DNA of 64,000 nucleotides from Bacteroidales bacterium UBA5507. GTDB lineage: Bacteria; Bacteroidota; Bacteroidia; Bacteroidales; Lentimicrobiaceae. Made by a program: the position numbers and the translations under genes. How positions within the stretch are numbered: position 1 is the first letter of the stretch; each line of letters begins with the position of its first letter. Shown piece after piece: positions 8,953-17,494 of this stretch. Location: NCBI GenBank assembly GCA_002426195.1, contig DIOT01000027.1:80232-144231 (forward strand). The letters are read 5' to 3'. The notes below the pieces were generated by a model. It worked only from the letters and a program-made list of their open reading frames with translations, had not been told where the DNA came from and did no database searches.

Positions 8953-9814
8953 ATGAAGAAAGCCATTGTCTCCCTAAAGAGATTTTTAGATCCACATTAT
9001 CAAACTTTCTTTTCTGAATACAAAGTCGACCTCAAACCAAGGTATGGTAATGGCACTACCCCCCCCCCATAAGCGGCTTTATGATATAATCAATTCAAAC
9101 AGAGCCCAGTACAAGCTGATGCTATCTAATATATTAAGATATAAAGATAAGTTTCAGTCAATTAAAAAAAGTATTGAAGAAAAAAACAGCCAGAATCCTG
9201 TTTACAATAATGGATTTCTTCCCGGATTGGATATTTTCGGTATATACACCATAATTGCAGAATACAAGCCTCAAACGTATATAGAAGTAGGGTCCGGCAA
9301 TTCTACAAAGGTTGCATATAAATCTATAAAAGAAAATAATCTAAAAACAAAAATCATTTCAATTGATCCTCAACCCCGGGCAGAGATTGATAAAATTTCG
9401 GATGAAATAATCAGGGCTCCGTTCGAGGACATCAACTTTGATTTCGTGTTTGCATTAAAGGAGAATGATATACTTTTTATCGACAATTCACACCGAATTC
9501 TTCCAAATTCCGATTCAATGGTGTTCTTTCTTGAGGTTTTACCAAATCTCCCCAAGGGTGTGATTGTGCACATACATGACATTTATCTGCCATATGATTA
9601 TCCTCAGTTTATGTGCGACCGGTTTTATTCTGAACAATACGGATTAGCTATGTATTTACTAGCAAACAAAGATAAATATCAAACTATTTTACCAAATTAT
9701 TTTATTTCTGAGGATAAGGAATTAAGCACTATTATTGAACCCATATGGAATCATCCCAACCTGAATAATGTTGAACGTCATGGAGGCTCCTTCTGGATAA
9801 AGATTACTCAATAA
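8953..9814 (+). CDS. Class I SAM-dependent methyltransferase, frame interrupted at a C10 tract
   Basis: The downstream frame encodes a class I methyltransferase-like protein: YIEVGSGNSTK is motif I (SAM binding), IISIDPQPR is the motif II acidic loop, and ILFIDNSHRI and VIVHIHDIYLP follow, as in the Methyltransf_24 type. Starting at ATG 8953, a protein-like frame (MKKAIVSLKRFLDPHY...) runs for 39 codons to ten consecutive C at 9059-9068 and hits TAA at 9070-9072. The methyltransferase frame is +1 relative to it. A tract of nine or twelve C would join the two into a 286- or 287-residue protein. As sequenced, only internal starts (ATG 9044 or 9050, the latter eight bases after AAGG) give the domain. 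This could be phase variation or a homopolymer sequencing error. Methyl acceptor unknown; neighbours give no clue. Confidence 0.75.
9059..9068. repeat. C10 homopolymer tract inside a coding region
   Basis: Ten consecutive C in otherwise AT-rich DNA, at codon ~36 of the methyltransferase gene. Tracts like this are prone to slipped-strand mispairing. Losing one C or gaining two would fuse the upstream and downstream frames. Confidence 0.9.
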
Positions 9815-9819
9815 TGAAG

Positions 9820-10383
9820 CTATCGATTATTAAAAGTATTCATCGTAATCGTTGGACCGGCCAAAATATAACTTTTAATCATCTCCACCGCAAGTGGAAT
9901 TTTCTCCATAAAGATTATCTCTTCCTGTGAAGTAAATCTGCCCAAAACATATTCAATCTGAAAACCGCGTGCAAAGTCTTTTCCTATTCCAATACGTAAA
10001 CGAGGAAAGTCAGTGTGACCCAAGGTTTCGATAATATGGTTTAAACCGTTGTGACTTCCGCCACTTCCTTTGGTTTTAAGTCGTAAAATACCCGTATCAA
10101 GATCAATATCATCGACAAGGACCAGTGAATTTATAGTCTCGGTTTTTTCCTCAGTCAACCAGTATTTATAAGCTTTCCCACTTAAATTCATGTAAGTGGA
10201 TGGTTTTATGATTACTACTGTTTTATTTTTAAGCCTGGCTTCCGCCCTTGAGGCATACCGGTCGGTAGTAAATGTAGCCCCAAGATCTTTGGCCAGAGCA
10301 TCAGCCACAATAAACCCTATGTTATGCCGTGTATTGGCATATTCAGCTCCAATATTTCCTAATCCAACTATTAAATACTTCAT
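9820..10383 (-). CDS. pth: Peptidyl-tRNA hydrolase
   Basis: Releases tRNA from prematurely terminated peptidyl-tRNAs. The 187-residue protein matches the family length. It begins KYLIVGLGNIGAEYANTRHNIGF, in which N and the catalytic His (in TRHN) are present, and carries KPSTYMNLSGKA (with the conserved Asn), VDDIDLD and the GSGGSHNGLNHI substrate-binding segment. It is last in the minus-strand prs-rplY-pth series, the usual Bacteroidota association of rplY with pth. A hairpin lies between rplY and this gene, so transcription into it may be partial or it may have its own promoter. Its 3' end is five bases from the convergent methyltransferase gene. Confidence 0.96.
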   Translation of the reverse strand: MKYLIVGLGNIGAEYANTRHNIGFIVADALAKDLGATFTTDRYASRAEARLKNKTVVIIKPSTYMNLSGKAYKYWLTEEKTETINSLVLVDDIDLDTGILRLKTKGSGGSHNGLNHIIETLGHTDFPRLRIGIGKDFARGFQIEYVLGRFTSQEEIIFMEKIPLAVEMIKSYILAGPTITMNTFNNR

Positions 10384-10445
10384 TATACCGGAACGAATTT
10401 AAATTTGTAAAGATAGTGTCCAATTACCGGAGTAAAAAACTGATT

Positions 10446-10487
10446 ATAAGAAAAGAGGCTGAACCATATTGAGACAGCCTCTTCTTA
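10446..10487 (-). terminator. Hairpin terminator after rplY
   Basis: A perfect 9-bp inverted repeat, AAGAGGCTG (10453-10461) and CAGCCTCTT (10475-10483), with a 13-base loop. On the minus strand it is followed by TTTTCTTAT, consistent with intrinsic termination 26 bases after the rplY stop and about 70 bases before pth. Confidence 0.7.
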
Positions 10488-10508
10488 ATATATTCAATAT
10501 GCAAAAGA

Positions 10509-11078
10509 TTATTTGCCCGGAACAGCCTGTTCAACATTACGTGTTGTTTGAACAGCTACAATAACTGCACCTTTATTATCTAAAAACTCAACGTTTTCAA
10601 ATTTCAGGTCGCCAACTTTAATTGCCTGGTTGAGGTCAAGATCTGTAATACTAACTTCCACTTCATCAGGAAGGTTCTGCATAAGGGCTTTAACTTTCAG
10701 TTTGCGGAATTTTTTAATCAATTTACCACCCTTTAAGACTCCGGGAGAAACGCCGGTAACTTTAATAGGTACATGAATTGATACAGGTTTTGCCGGATCC
10801 AGTTCCAGGAAGTCAACATGCAGTATGCTATCGGTAACAGGATGAGCCTGTATATCCTGAAGCACTGTCATATATTCTTTACCGTCAACAATAACGTTAA
10901 TCAGATAGGTTGAAGGAGTGTAAAGAATAGGTTTAAAACTGGTTGCATCAGCAGCAAAATGAATTTGTTCTTTACCGCCGTAAATAACACAAGGTACTTT
11001 ACCGGCGTTGCGAAGAGCTTTAGCATCTTTTTTCCCTACGTTCTCACGAAGAGAACCGCTCAATGATACTGTTTTCAT
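10509..11078 (-). CDS. rplY: 50S ribosomal protein L25/CTC family
   Basis: Binds 5S rRNA in the large subunit. At 189 residues this is the long CTC/TL5 form: an N-terminal L25 domain (residues ~1-90, including the GKVPCVIYGG segment typical of the family) plus the C-terminal TL5 beta domain (~95-185, including VPIKVTGVSPGVLKGGKL). It lies 32 bases downstream of prs and upstream of pth, on the same strand, an arrangement common in Bacteroidota. The ATG at 11078 is the evident start, with purine-rich bases upstream. Confidence 0.95.
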   Translation of the reverse strand: MKTVSLSGSLRENVGKKDAKALRNAGKVPCVIYGGKEQIHFAADATSFKPILYTPSTYLINVIVDGKEYMTVLQDIQAHPVTDSILHVDFLELDPAKPVSIHVPIKVTGVSPGVLKGGKLIKKFRKLKVKALMQNLPDEVEVSITDLDLNQAIKVGDLKFENVEFLDNKGAVIVAVQTTRNVEQAVPGK

Positions 11079-11110
11079 TACTTAATTGTTTTTATTTGGT
11101 TTATAAATGA

Positions 11111-12046
11111 TTAATCAAACTTAAATAGAGTCGAAATTGACTCGTAATTGTGAACTTTACCAATAACATCTGCCAACAAATCGGCAGTGCTCAATACTTT
11201 TATTTTAGGACTTTGCCGTTTAAGTGGAATAGTGTCGGTTACTACCACTTCGGTGAAAGCTGATTCTTCTATTTTTTCAATAGCATTTCCTGAGAGCAGA
11301 GGATGAGTACAGAATCCTCTTACACTATTGGCACCGTTATCCATCATTAACTTGGCAGCTTTACATATTGTTCCGCCGGTATCAATAATATCATCAACAA
11401 GGATAACATCTTTGCCGGTAACATCACCAATAAGAGCCATTGTGTCGACCTGATTTGCTTTAGATCTTTGTTTATAGCAAATTACGAATGCTGTATTTAA
11501 TATCTTAGCGTAAGCAGCAGCTCTCCTTGTACCTCCGGTATCAGGTGAAGCCATTGTTAAATTTGGCAGATTTAACTGCTTGATGTAAGATATGAAAATT
11601 GACGATGCAAACAGGTGATCTACAGGTACATCAAAGAATCCCTGGATCTGATCAGCATGAAGATCAATAGTAATTATTCTTTGTACCCCGGCTGCTGTAA
11701 GCAGATTAGCTACCAGTTTTGCAGCAATTGATACTCTGGGTTTATCCTTTCTGTCCTGCCGTGCAAAGCCAAAGTAAGGGATAACAGCAATGATATGACG
11801 TGCCGAAGCTCTTTTAGCTGCATCAATCATTAGGAGTAACTCGAACAGGTTGTCGGTTGGCGCAAAAGTTGATTGTACAATAAAGAGGTCGTTACCACGT
11901 ATGTTTTCTTCAAAAGAAGGCTGAAATTCGCCATCTGAGAAATCGGTTATCAATACGTCACCCAGCTTTTTCCCGTAGCTGGTCGCAATTTTTTCTGCCA
12001 AATAACGTGTTGCTCTTCCTGAGAAAATGTTAACCACTGTTGCCAT
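11111..12046 (-). CDS. prs: Ribose-phosphate pyrophosphokinase (PRPP synthase)
   Basis: Makes phosphoribosyl pyrophosphate from ribose-5-phosphate and ATP for purine, pyrimidine, His, Trp and NAD synthesis. At 311 residues it matches class I enzymes. Signatures include FSDGEFQPSFEENIRG, the flexible-loop region PYFGFARQDRKD (catalytic Arg/Lys), TIDLHADQIQGFFD (metal-binding His) and the PRPP loop VILVDDIIDTGGT. The first gene of the minus-strand prs-rplY-pth series, with a good promoter match about 50 bases upstream. The purine gene purH elsewhere in this window would use its product. Confidence 0.97.
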   Translation of the reverse strand: MATVVNIFSGRATRYLAEKIATSYGKKLGDVLITDFSDGEFQPSFEENIRGNDLFIVQSTFAPTDNLFELLLMIDAAKRASARHIIAVIPYFGFARQDRKDKPRVSIAAKLVANLLTAAGVQRIITIDLHADQIQGFFDVPVDHLFASSIFISYIKQLNLPNLTMASPDTGGTRRAAAYAKILNTAFVICYKQRSKANQVDTMALIGDVTGKDVILVDDIIDTGGTICKAAKLMMDNGANSVRGFCTHPLLSGNAIEKIEESAFTEVVVTDTIPLKRQSPKIKVLSTADLLADVIGKVHNYESISTLFKFD

Positions 12047-12096
12047 TTTTTTTTGCCCCTGTGCTTAAAGAATTATTAATCTCGTCTTAAAGCGTG

Positions 12097-12129
12097 CAAA
12101 GTTAAGATGTTTTTTTAATGTGAGCACAA
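12097..12129 (-). promoter_or_regulatory. Putative prs promoter (TTG / TAnnTTTG)
   Basis: Read on the minus strand, TTG (plus-strand 12127-12129) and TAACTTTG (plus-strand 12097-12104) are spaced by 22 bases, a close match to the Bacteroidota -33/-7 pattern. It lies about 50 bases upstream of the prs ATG. Confidence 0.6.
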
Positions 12130-12158
12130 GCAAAAGGAGAAATATGCCAAAATACCTC

Positions 12159-12189
12159 TTGATTTTAAGGTAAAAATGTATTAATTTTG
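12159..12189 (+). promoter_or_regulatory. Putative queA promoter (TTG / TAnnTTTG)
   Basis: TTG at 12159-12161 and TAATTTTG at 12182-12189 with a 20-base spacer fit the Bacteroidota promoter pattern. The queA ATG is at 12361, so the transcript would have an untranslated leader of about 165 bases. That leader contains an 8-bp inverted repeat. The whole 12047-12360 stretch holds this promoter, the divergent prs promoter and the leader; I see no gene in it. Confidence 0.6.
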
Positions 12190-12287
12190 CACCCCTTAAA
12201 ATTGATAATATAGATTTTTTTTGGCAATATGAAAGTATGGCTAAAGAATTTCTGATGCAAATCTAAAATAATTTATTAAAGTATAAC

Positions 12288-12332
12288 AACTTGATGACTT
12301 TTTTTAGCGTTTTAAAATAATTCGATCAAGTT
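12288..12332 (+). promoter_or_regulatory. Inverted repeat in the queA leader
   Basis: AACTTGAT (12288-12295) and ATCAAGTT (12325-12332) form a perfect 8-bp inverted repeat around a 29-base AT-rich segment, 28 bases before the queA ATG. It could be a stem in the leader RNA or a binding site. It does not look like a preQ1 riboswitch. Confidence 0.35.
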
Positions 12333-12360
12333 CTTACCGTAAACTCAAATATATCCAGGA

Positions 12361-13416
12361 ATGAAACTTTCACAATTTCGCTATTCCTTGCCGAATGAAC
12401 TTATTGCAAAGCAGCCTATAGGAAACAAAGGTGAGGAAAGATTAATGGTGCTACATCGTAAAACCAGAACCATTGAGCATAAACATTTTAGTGACGTTCT
12501 CAATTATTTTAATGATGGAGACGTAATGGTTATAAATGATACGAAAGTATTTCCTGCATTACTGACAGGTGAGAAAGAAAAGACCGGGGCAAAAATTACT
12601 GTTTTCCTGCTCAGAGAATTGAATGCCGAAGCCCGTTTGTGGGATGTATTGGTCGATCCGGCAAGAAAAATAAGAATCGGAAATAAGCTATACTTCGGTG
12701 AAGATGATGCATTGGTTGCTGAAGTTATTGATAATACAACCTCTCGCGGCCGTACTCTCAGATTCTTGTTCGATGGTCCTTATGATGCCTTCAAAAGAAC
12801 CATAGAAAGTCTTGGAAAAACCCCTATTCCCGAAGAATTACAGGCTATGAGGGAAATCAGACAGGAGGACAAGGATTGGTATCAGACTATATTTGCAAAG
12901 AATGAAGGAGCTGTTGCAGCACCTTCGGCAGGTTTTCATTTTAGCCGTGAAATGATAAAACGACTGGAACTTCAGGGCGTTACATTTGCTAATGTTACTC
13001 TGCATGCTGGTGTCGGAAATTTCCGTCCCATTGATGTTGAGGATCTTACCAAACACAAAATGGATTCCGAAGAGCTTATTATTGAAGACGCTGCAGCCGA
13101 TATCGTAAATGCTGCCAAACTTAATCGCAAGCAGGTGTGTGTTGTGGGAACCACAACCATGAAAGCAGTTGAAACCTCGGTTTCTATTGGTGGAATGCTT
13201 AAACCATTCAAGGGATGGTCTAATAAGTTTATCTTTCCTCCATACGATTTCAGCATTGCTTCATGCATGATCACTAATTTCCATTTGCCACAATCACCTA
13301 TGCTGATGCTTACATCGGCTTTTGCTGACTTCGACTTCCTGATGATGGCCTATAAAGAAGCCATAAAAGAAAAATACAGGTTCTTCACTTATGGTGATGC
13401 CATGTTAATTCTGTAA
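12361..13416 (+). CDS. queA: S-adenosylmethionine:tRNA ribosyltransferase-isomerase
   Basis: Transfers the ribosyl part of SAM to preQ1-modified tRNA, giving epoxyqueuosine at wobble position 34 of Asn, Asp, His and Tyr tRNAs. The 351-residue length fits the family. Signatures include LPNELIAKQP, the VMVINDTKVFPA segment, GKTPIPEEL, EGAVAAPSAGFHFS, TLHAGVGNFRPI and VVGTTTMKAVET. The stop codon overlaps the ispD start by one base (TAATG), so the two are translationally coupled. A long leader lies upstream. No other queuosine genes are in the window. Confidence 0.96.
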   Translation: MKLSQFRYSLPNELIAKQPIGNKGEERLMVLHRKTRTIEHKHFSDVLNYFNDGDVMVINDTKVFPALLTGEKEKTGAKITVFLLRELNAEARLWDVLVDPARKIRIGNKLYFGEDDALVAEVIDNTTSRGRTLRFLFDGPYDAFKRTIESLGKTPIPEELQAMREIRQEDKDWYQTIFAKNEGAVAAPSAGFHFSREMIKRLELQGVTFANVTLHAGVGNFRPIDVEDLTKHKMDSEELIIEDAAADIVNAAKLNRKQVCVVGTTTMKAVETSVSIGGMLKPFKGWSNKFIFPPYDFSIASCMITNFHLPQSPMLMLTSAFADFDFLMMAYKEAIKEKYRFFTYGDAMLIL

Positions 13417-14120
13417 TGGAAAAGTCTGTAATTATTGTGGCAGGCGGTTCGGGTTCACGTATGAATTCAACCATTCCAAAGCAATTCTTACTTCTTGAAA
13501 ATCTTCCGGTGTTAATGCACACTATTAGTGCATTTATTAACGCCGGATGCTTTTCCATAACAGTCGTAATTCCTCATCAGTATATAGAATTGTGGTCTCA
13601 ACTCTGTACGCAATACGCCTTTACTATAAATCATAAGGTAATAGCTGGAGGAAACACCCGATTTGAATCAGTTAAAAATGGATTAAATTCTATAGAAACA
13701 GTTGAGGGCACTGTAGCAATACATGATGGCGCTCGTCCCCTTGTATCTCTGAATTTAATCAAAACAGCATTTAAACTGGCCGAAGAAACAGGTTCGGCAG
13801 TCCCATGTTGTGATTTAAGCGATTCAATAAGATTTATTGATGGTCCGACAAGCAAATCGGTGCCCCGGAATCTCTACAAATCAGTTCAAACTCCCCAGTG
13901 CTTTAAACTTTCGCTGATAAAGAGCGCCTATTTAAGTACTGATACTGATGATTTTAATGATGATGCATCGTTGCTTGAAGCTCAGGGAGTTGAAGTAACA
14001 CTTTTTGATGGGGAAGCTGAAAACATTAAGATTACTCGTCCTATAGATATGATGATTGCTGAAGCGATCATAAAACAACGGTCTGTCAGCTCACCCGTCT
14101 CTTCTTCCAGAATACCTTAA
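13416..14120 (+). CDS. ispD: 2-C-methyl-D-erythritol 4-phosphate cytidylyltransferase
   Basis: Third step of the MEP isoprenoid pathway: CTP + MEP to CDP-ME. The 234-residue protein carries the nucleotide-binding VAGGSGSRMNSTIPKQF segment at its N-terminus, IHDGARPLVS (with the conserved Asp-Gly-Ala-Arg) and TDDFNDDASLLEA. dxs, the first pathway enzyme, is also in this window (44244-46148). ATG 13416 overlaps the queA stop. The last ~12 codons overlap the 3' end of the convergent GT2 gene by 35 bases; both frames look genuine. Confidence 0.95.
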   Translation: MEKSVIIVAGGSGSRMNSTIPKQFLLLENLPVLMHTISAFINAGCFSITVVIPHQYIELWSQLCTQYAFTINHKVIAGGNTRFESVKNGLNSIETVEGTVAIHDGARPLVSLNLIKTAFKLAEETGSAVPCCDLSDSIRFIDGPTSKSVPRNLYKSVQTPQCFKLSLIKSAYLSTDTDDFNDDASLLEAQGVEVTLFDGEAENIKITRPIDMMIAEAIIKQRSVSSPVSSSRIP

Positions 14121-15279
14121 CAAAATTGCCCATAATTGCGGTTACCACAGTAAACAGCATCACCGGAACAATTGAAATGGCGTATACTCTGAGCAATTCT
14201 GTTTTATTGAATTTCTTAAGAAAGGTGCTCAACAGGTAATAATCGACGGTTGCCTTAAAAGTCAGTAAAACTGTAAAGGCAATAATTGAAAATATTTTCA
14301 GGGATGTTGAACCTGTTAAGAATAAACCAATATCCAATAAACCCGCAAACAATAATAAGACAATCATAAGATTACAGCCAAAAACCAGAATAGCTGTGAG
14401 GATGACATCTTTATCTTTGTAGCCTTTGCTTTTTGACACCCATCTTAACCGTTGCTCAAGTAATTCTTTAAGATTCTCTTTTGCAGAAGTATAAACCACT
14501 CCTTTCATACTATTCAGAAAAGATATTTTTTCAGGTCCAAAAAACTGCTTCATTGAAAACATCGTAAATACATCATCACCCGAATCAAACTTTTCACCCA
14601 TTATATCATCTCTCTCGCCCAGCATCTTTAGATAATGAAGTTTACTATATGCCATATTAGCTCCATTAGCCATAATTGGTTTATTCACAGCAATGCTACC
14701 GGCTGTGGAGGCAATCAATGAACTGAATTCAAGACATTGAAAAGCATTGAAGTATCCTTCTGAAGATGAGAGCATAACCGGACCTGTTATGAATACAGGT
14801 TGTTGATAAACGAAACATTCCGTGATGGATAGAATCCAATCTGGCGAAACACGACAATCAGCATCTGTAAAAAGCAGATACTCTCCATGCGATGCGAAGA
14901 TCCCTTTTTTGATAGCTGCCTTCTTGCCATCGCTGTCATTTTTAAGTAATACAATGGGTAATCCGGTTTCTGCGTTAAACCTGTTTATAATTTCAAATGT
15001 CATGTCCTCAGAATGATCATCCACCACGATAATTTCAAAGTGTGAAGCCGGATAACTCTGATTTGCAAGTGATTTAAGGCACTCTTCAATATAATTCTCC
15101 TCATTACGAGCCGCAATAATTACACTGACAAAAGGAAGAGATTGTTTAGCATCTGTCAGGATGGATTCAGTATTACACCTACCATTACCCGACTTACGGA
15201 GTCCGTTAGCAAAAGTATATATCAAAACAATATAGCCAAGTGTAATGAATGCTCCGATGATAATTAAAGCTGTTGTCAT
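14086..15279 (-). CDS. Membrane-associated GT2 glycosyltransferase
   Basis: A 397-residue GT-A fold enzyme. An N-terminal membrane helix (~5-25) precedes the GT2 domain (~48-280) with VSVIIAARNEENYIEECLKS, VVDDHSEDMT (nucleotide binding), TDADCRVSPDW (DxD-like metal motif) and a QRLRWVSKSKGY segment, the QxxRW hallmark of processive GT2 enzymes. Three C-terminal hydrophobic helices follow (~300-390). The flippase-like gene upstream ends four bases before this start, so they are one operon. They may build and move a lipid-linked glycan or glycolipid. Sugar donor and acceptor are unknown. Confidence 0.85.
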   Translation of the reverse strand: MTTALIIIGAFITLGYIVLIYTFANGLRKSGNGRCNTESILTDAKQSLPFVSVIIAARNEENYIEECLKSLANQSYPASHFEIIVVDDHSEDMTFEIINRFNAETGLPIVLLKNDSDGKKAAIKKGIFASHGEYLLFTDADCRVSPDWILSITECFVYQQPVFITGPVMLSSSEGYFNAFQCLEFSSLIASTAGSIAVNKPIMANGANMAYSKLHYLKMLGERDDIMGEKFDSGDDVFTMFSMKQFFGPEKISFLNSMKGVVYTSAKENLKELLEQRLRWVSKSKGYKDKDVILTAILVFGCNLMIVLLLFAGLLDIGLFLTGSTSLKIFSIIAFTVLLTFKATVDYYLLSTFLKKFNKTELLRVYAISIVPVMLFTVVTAIMGNFVKVFWKKRRVS

Positions 15280-15283
15280 GATT

Positions 15284-16288
15284 TTATACCTTTCTTATCA
15301 GCTTCACACGATAAATAAACAGCAATCCTGCAATAGCAGGGATAGCGAGATTGATAATCCAAATGGAAGTTGAAGCAGCAAGTATCGATACTGATGCACC
15401 GGGAACAGTTTGATACAAACCCAGAAAAAACATTGAAACCGAACCTCTTATACCCAGGTCAACAAGAGCAATCGTTGGTATGGCTGCCATTGTAAAGTAA
15501 GTCATGGCGATAAGGATAAAAGCCTCAAACCATGGAATGGAAAATCCAAATGCAATCAATAGTAAATAAAACTGGGTCGAAAAAATGAAATATCTTGAAA
15601 AGCTAAGTCCCAGCGTTATCAAAAGTGTCTTTCTATCAACCTGAGCCATGATCTGAAGATTTTTCTGCAATTTTTTCCAGAAAGGTCGTTCAGACGAAAA
15701 GTTAATTTTAGAGATAAGCTTTATTTTCAGAAACAAAAAAACCATTAAAAAGCAGGCTGCCAAAGAGATAATGACCACAAAAACATAACCCGTAGTAACA
15801 ACAGGTTGCGATAGATCAAAATATCGTGGTAAGAAGAAGCATAGAGCGATTAATCCAATAAACAGGGTAGTAATTAATTGGGCAATACTACCAGTAAGAG
15901 TGAGTAATGTGCCTGTGACCCTGTTTGAATGAGGAAGAGTGAGCAATCGACCGATAAAATCACCGGTTCTGTTGGGAGTAAACAAACTAAAGGTAATCCC
16001 CGAAAGTACAGACTTAAAAGATTGTAAAGCTGTAAAATTTTCGGTATAATGAATCAGCCTTTTCCATTTGAGAGCTTCGAGCATCCAGTTAACAGGCATT
16101 AACAGGAGACTGATAACCAGCAGGGTAATAAAGGACTCACCCGAATAACTTTTATTGAAAGTGATGACAAAAGAAAGATATACCTGAGGATCGTCTATTT
16201 GTTTGTAAATAAACCACAAAGAGAGGGAAGCAATAATAATTTGCAATCCTGTATTTATGGTTTTCTTTACCTTTGCTGTTAGCGCCAT
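15284..16288 (-). CDS. Flippase-like integral membrane protein (YbhN/AglD/LPG-synthase TM family)
   Basis: A 334-residue membrane protein with about eight helices, resembling the lysylphosphatidylglycerol-synthase TM domain / UPF0104 family (YbhN, AglD C-terminal part). Features include MLEALKWKRLI near residue 72, the GITFSLFTPNRTGDFIGRLLTL segment typical of this family, and LVDLGIRGSVSMFFLG. I chose ATG 16288, which has AAGGAAG seven bases upstream; an in-frame ATG at 16351 would run into the divergent ruvC gene. Family members translocate or transfer lipid-linked molecules. It precedes the GT2 gene by four bases. Confidence 0.8.
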   Translation of the reverse strand: MALTAKVKKTINTGLQIIIASLSLWFIYKQIDDPQVYLSFVITFNKSYSGESFITLLVISLLLMPVNWMLEALKWKRLIHYTENFTALQSFKSVLSGITFSLFTPNRTGDFIGRLLTLPHSNRVTGTLLTLTGSIAQLITTLFIGLIALCFFLPRYFDLSQPVVTTGYVFVVIISLAACFLMVFLFLKIKLISKINFSSERPFWKKLQKNLQIMAQVDRKTLLITLGLSFSRYFIFSTQFYLLLIAFGFSIPWFEAFILIAMTYFTMAAIPTIALVDLGIRGSVSMFFLGLYQTVPGASVSILAASTSIWIINLAIPAIAGLLFIYRVKLIRKV

Positions 16289-16310
16289 TAGCTTCCTTAT
16301 AACGTAAGAT

Positions 16311-16877
16311 ATGAACAACGACAGGATCATTCTGGGCATTGACCCCGGCACACAAGTAATGGGTTATGGATTAATAGCCGATAAAGGTAAGAAAATAGAG
16401 GTTATTACTCTCAATGTATTTAAGTTCAGTTACAAGGAGGACCATGCAATAAGACTCAAGAAGATATTTGAATCGGTGTTGGGATTGATTGATAAGTACC
16501 ATCCTGACGAACTGGCGATAGAAGCGCCATTTTTTGGCAAAAATGTACAGTCGATGCTTAAATTAGGCAGGGCGCAGGGAGTTGCTATGGCGGCAGCGTT
16601 ATACCGTGATATCCCGATCTTTGAGTATTCTCCCCGTAAGATTAAGCAATCGATTACCGGAAAAGGCAGTGCGTCAAAAGAACAGGTAGCAGCCATGCTA
16701 AGCAATCTGACCACAATGCCGGCACCGGAATTTCCGTTAGATGCCACAGATGCAATTGCAGCAGCGGTTTGCCATTATTTCCAGAAGGGGACAGGGCAAA
16801 CAGAGAAAAAATACTCAGGCTGGAAAGGATTTTTAGAAGAAAATCCACAAAAAGTTAAAGACAGCAGGGCTTTTTAA
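16311..16877 (+). CDS. ruvC: Holliday junction resolvase RuvC
   Basis: Endonuclease that resolves Holliday junctions made in recombination, working with RuvAB. The 188-residue protein has the RNase H-like acidic residues: D11 in LGIDPGT, E71 in LAIEAPFFGKN, and D144/D147 in DATDAIAAA. The substrate-binding segment LGRAQGVAM is present. It diverges from the flippase-like gene with only 22 bases between starts. Slightly longer than most RuvC (~160-180), with a Lys-rich tail. recJ, another recombination gene, is at 57895-59730. Confidence 0.96.
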   Translation: MNNDRIILGIDPGTQVMGYGLIADKGKKIEVITLNVFKFSYKEDHAIRLKKIFESVLGLIDKYHPDELAIEAPFFGKNVQSMLKLGRAQGVAMAAALYRDIPIFEYSPRKIKQSITGKGSASKEQVAAMLSNLTTMPAPEFPLDATDAIAAAVCHYFQKGTGQTEKKYSGWKGFLEENPQKVKDSRAF

Positions 16878-17056
16878 TTTAGACCATCTTCAGGATGAAG
16901 ATTACCAAATCAACCGCCACCCCATTGTCCTGCAGGTTCTTTATTATGTTACATTTTATAATTATTCTGTGGAAATGCAGAAGTTGTAAATAGAGCAGCA
17001 ATGATTTAAGAAAAAATTTAAGAATTTTTTCAAAAAAATGTTGCTGCCCTATAAAG

Positions 17057-17082
17057 CAAAAGCGCGGTCTTGCCGGCTTTTG
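17057..17082 (-). terminator. Probable terminator of the RHS operon
   Basis: CAAAAGC (17057-17063) pairs with GCTTTTG (17076-17082), and inner CGG (17065-17067) pairs with CCG (17073-17075) with one bulged G, giving a 10-bp hairpin. On the minus strand it begins six bases after the last gene of the RHS block and is followed by CTTTATA. The remainder of 16878-17056 shows only AT-rich sequence. Confidence 0.5.
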
Positions 17083-17088
17083 TGAATT

Positions 17089-17490
17089 CTACGGGGCAAA
17101 TATCCAATCTTGGTTTTTGTATAAACCAGCCAATAGAAGTAATCCAAAACTTATCGCATAATAGATTATTATTACAAAGATTGGGGAAAGCGATATTCCT
17201 TTTTCCTTATGCTCAAATTTCTCTATAATCCTTTTATACCTGCCTTTATAGAGATAGTAGAGCAATAAAAGTAATAATAAAGAAAAGGTAAAGACATATT
17301 TGTATTCTTTCTTAAACTCAATATCAGTATTTACTCCCCAGGCATCCAGCAGCATAAACACAGTAAAGATGTTAAACATTATACATGGAAGAACAAATAA
17401 CAACCCGCCTAAAACAGGGACATCATCAAAGTTTCCTGAGCGTTTTGACAAAAGATAAGTCTTGTAGAACAGATAATTATAAATTCTCAT
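17089..17490 (-). CDS. Small membrane protein, candidate immunity protein 2
   Basis: A 133-residue protein not recognised by family. It has three likely membrane helices (~28-48, 64-81, 102-122), a basic linker (YKGRYKRIIEKFEHKEKG) between helices two and three, and no signal peptide. It starts four bases after the orphan RHS tip on the same strand and is the last gene before a hairpin. Genes at this position in RHS and other polymorphic toxin loci encode immunity proteins, and membrane immunity proteins are usual for membrane-acting toxins. The role is inferred from position only. Confidence 0.6.
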   Translation of the reverse strand: MRIYNYLFYKTYLLSKRSGNFDDVPVLGGLLFVLPCIMFNIFTVFMLLDAWGVNTDIEFKKEYKYVFTFSLLLLLLLYYLYKGRYKRIIEKFEHKEKGISLSPIFVIIIYYAISFGLLLLAGLYKNQDWIFAP

Positions 17491-17494
17491 GATT

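Noticed and set aside
12196..12360. preQ1 riboswitch before queA
   Set aside because: No C-rich loop or pseudoknot pairing of the known preQ1 classes is visible.
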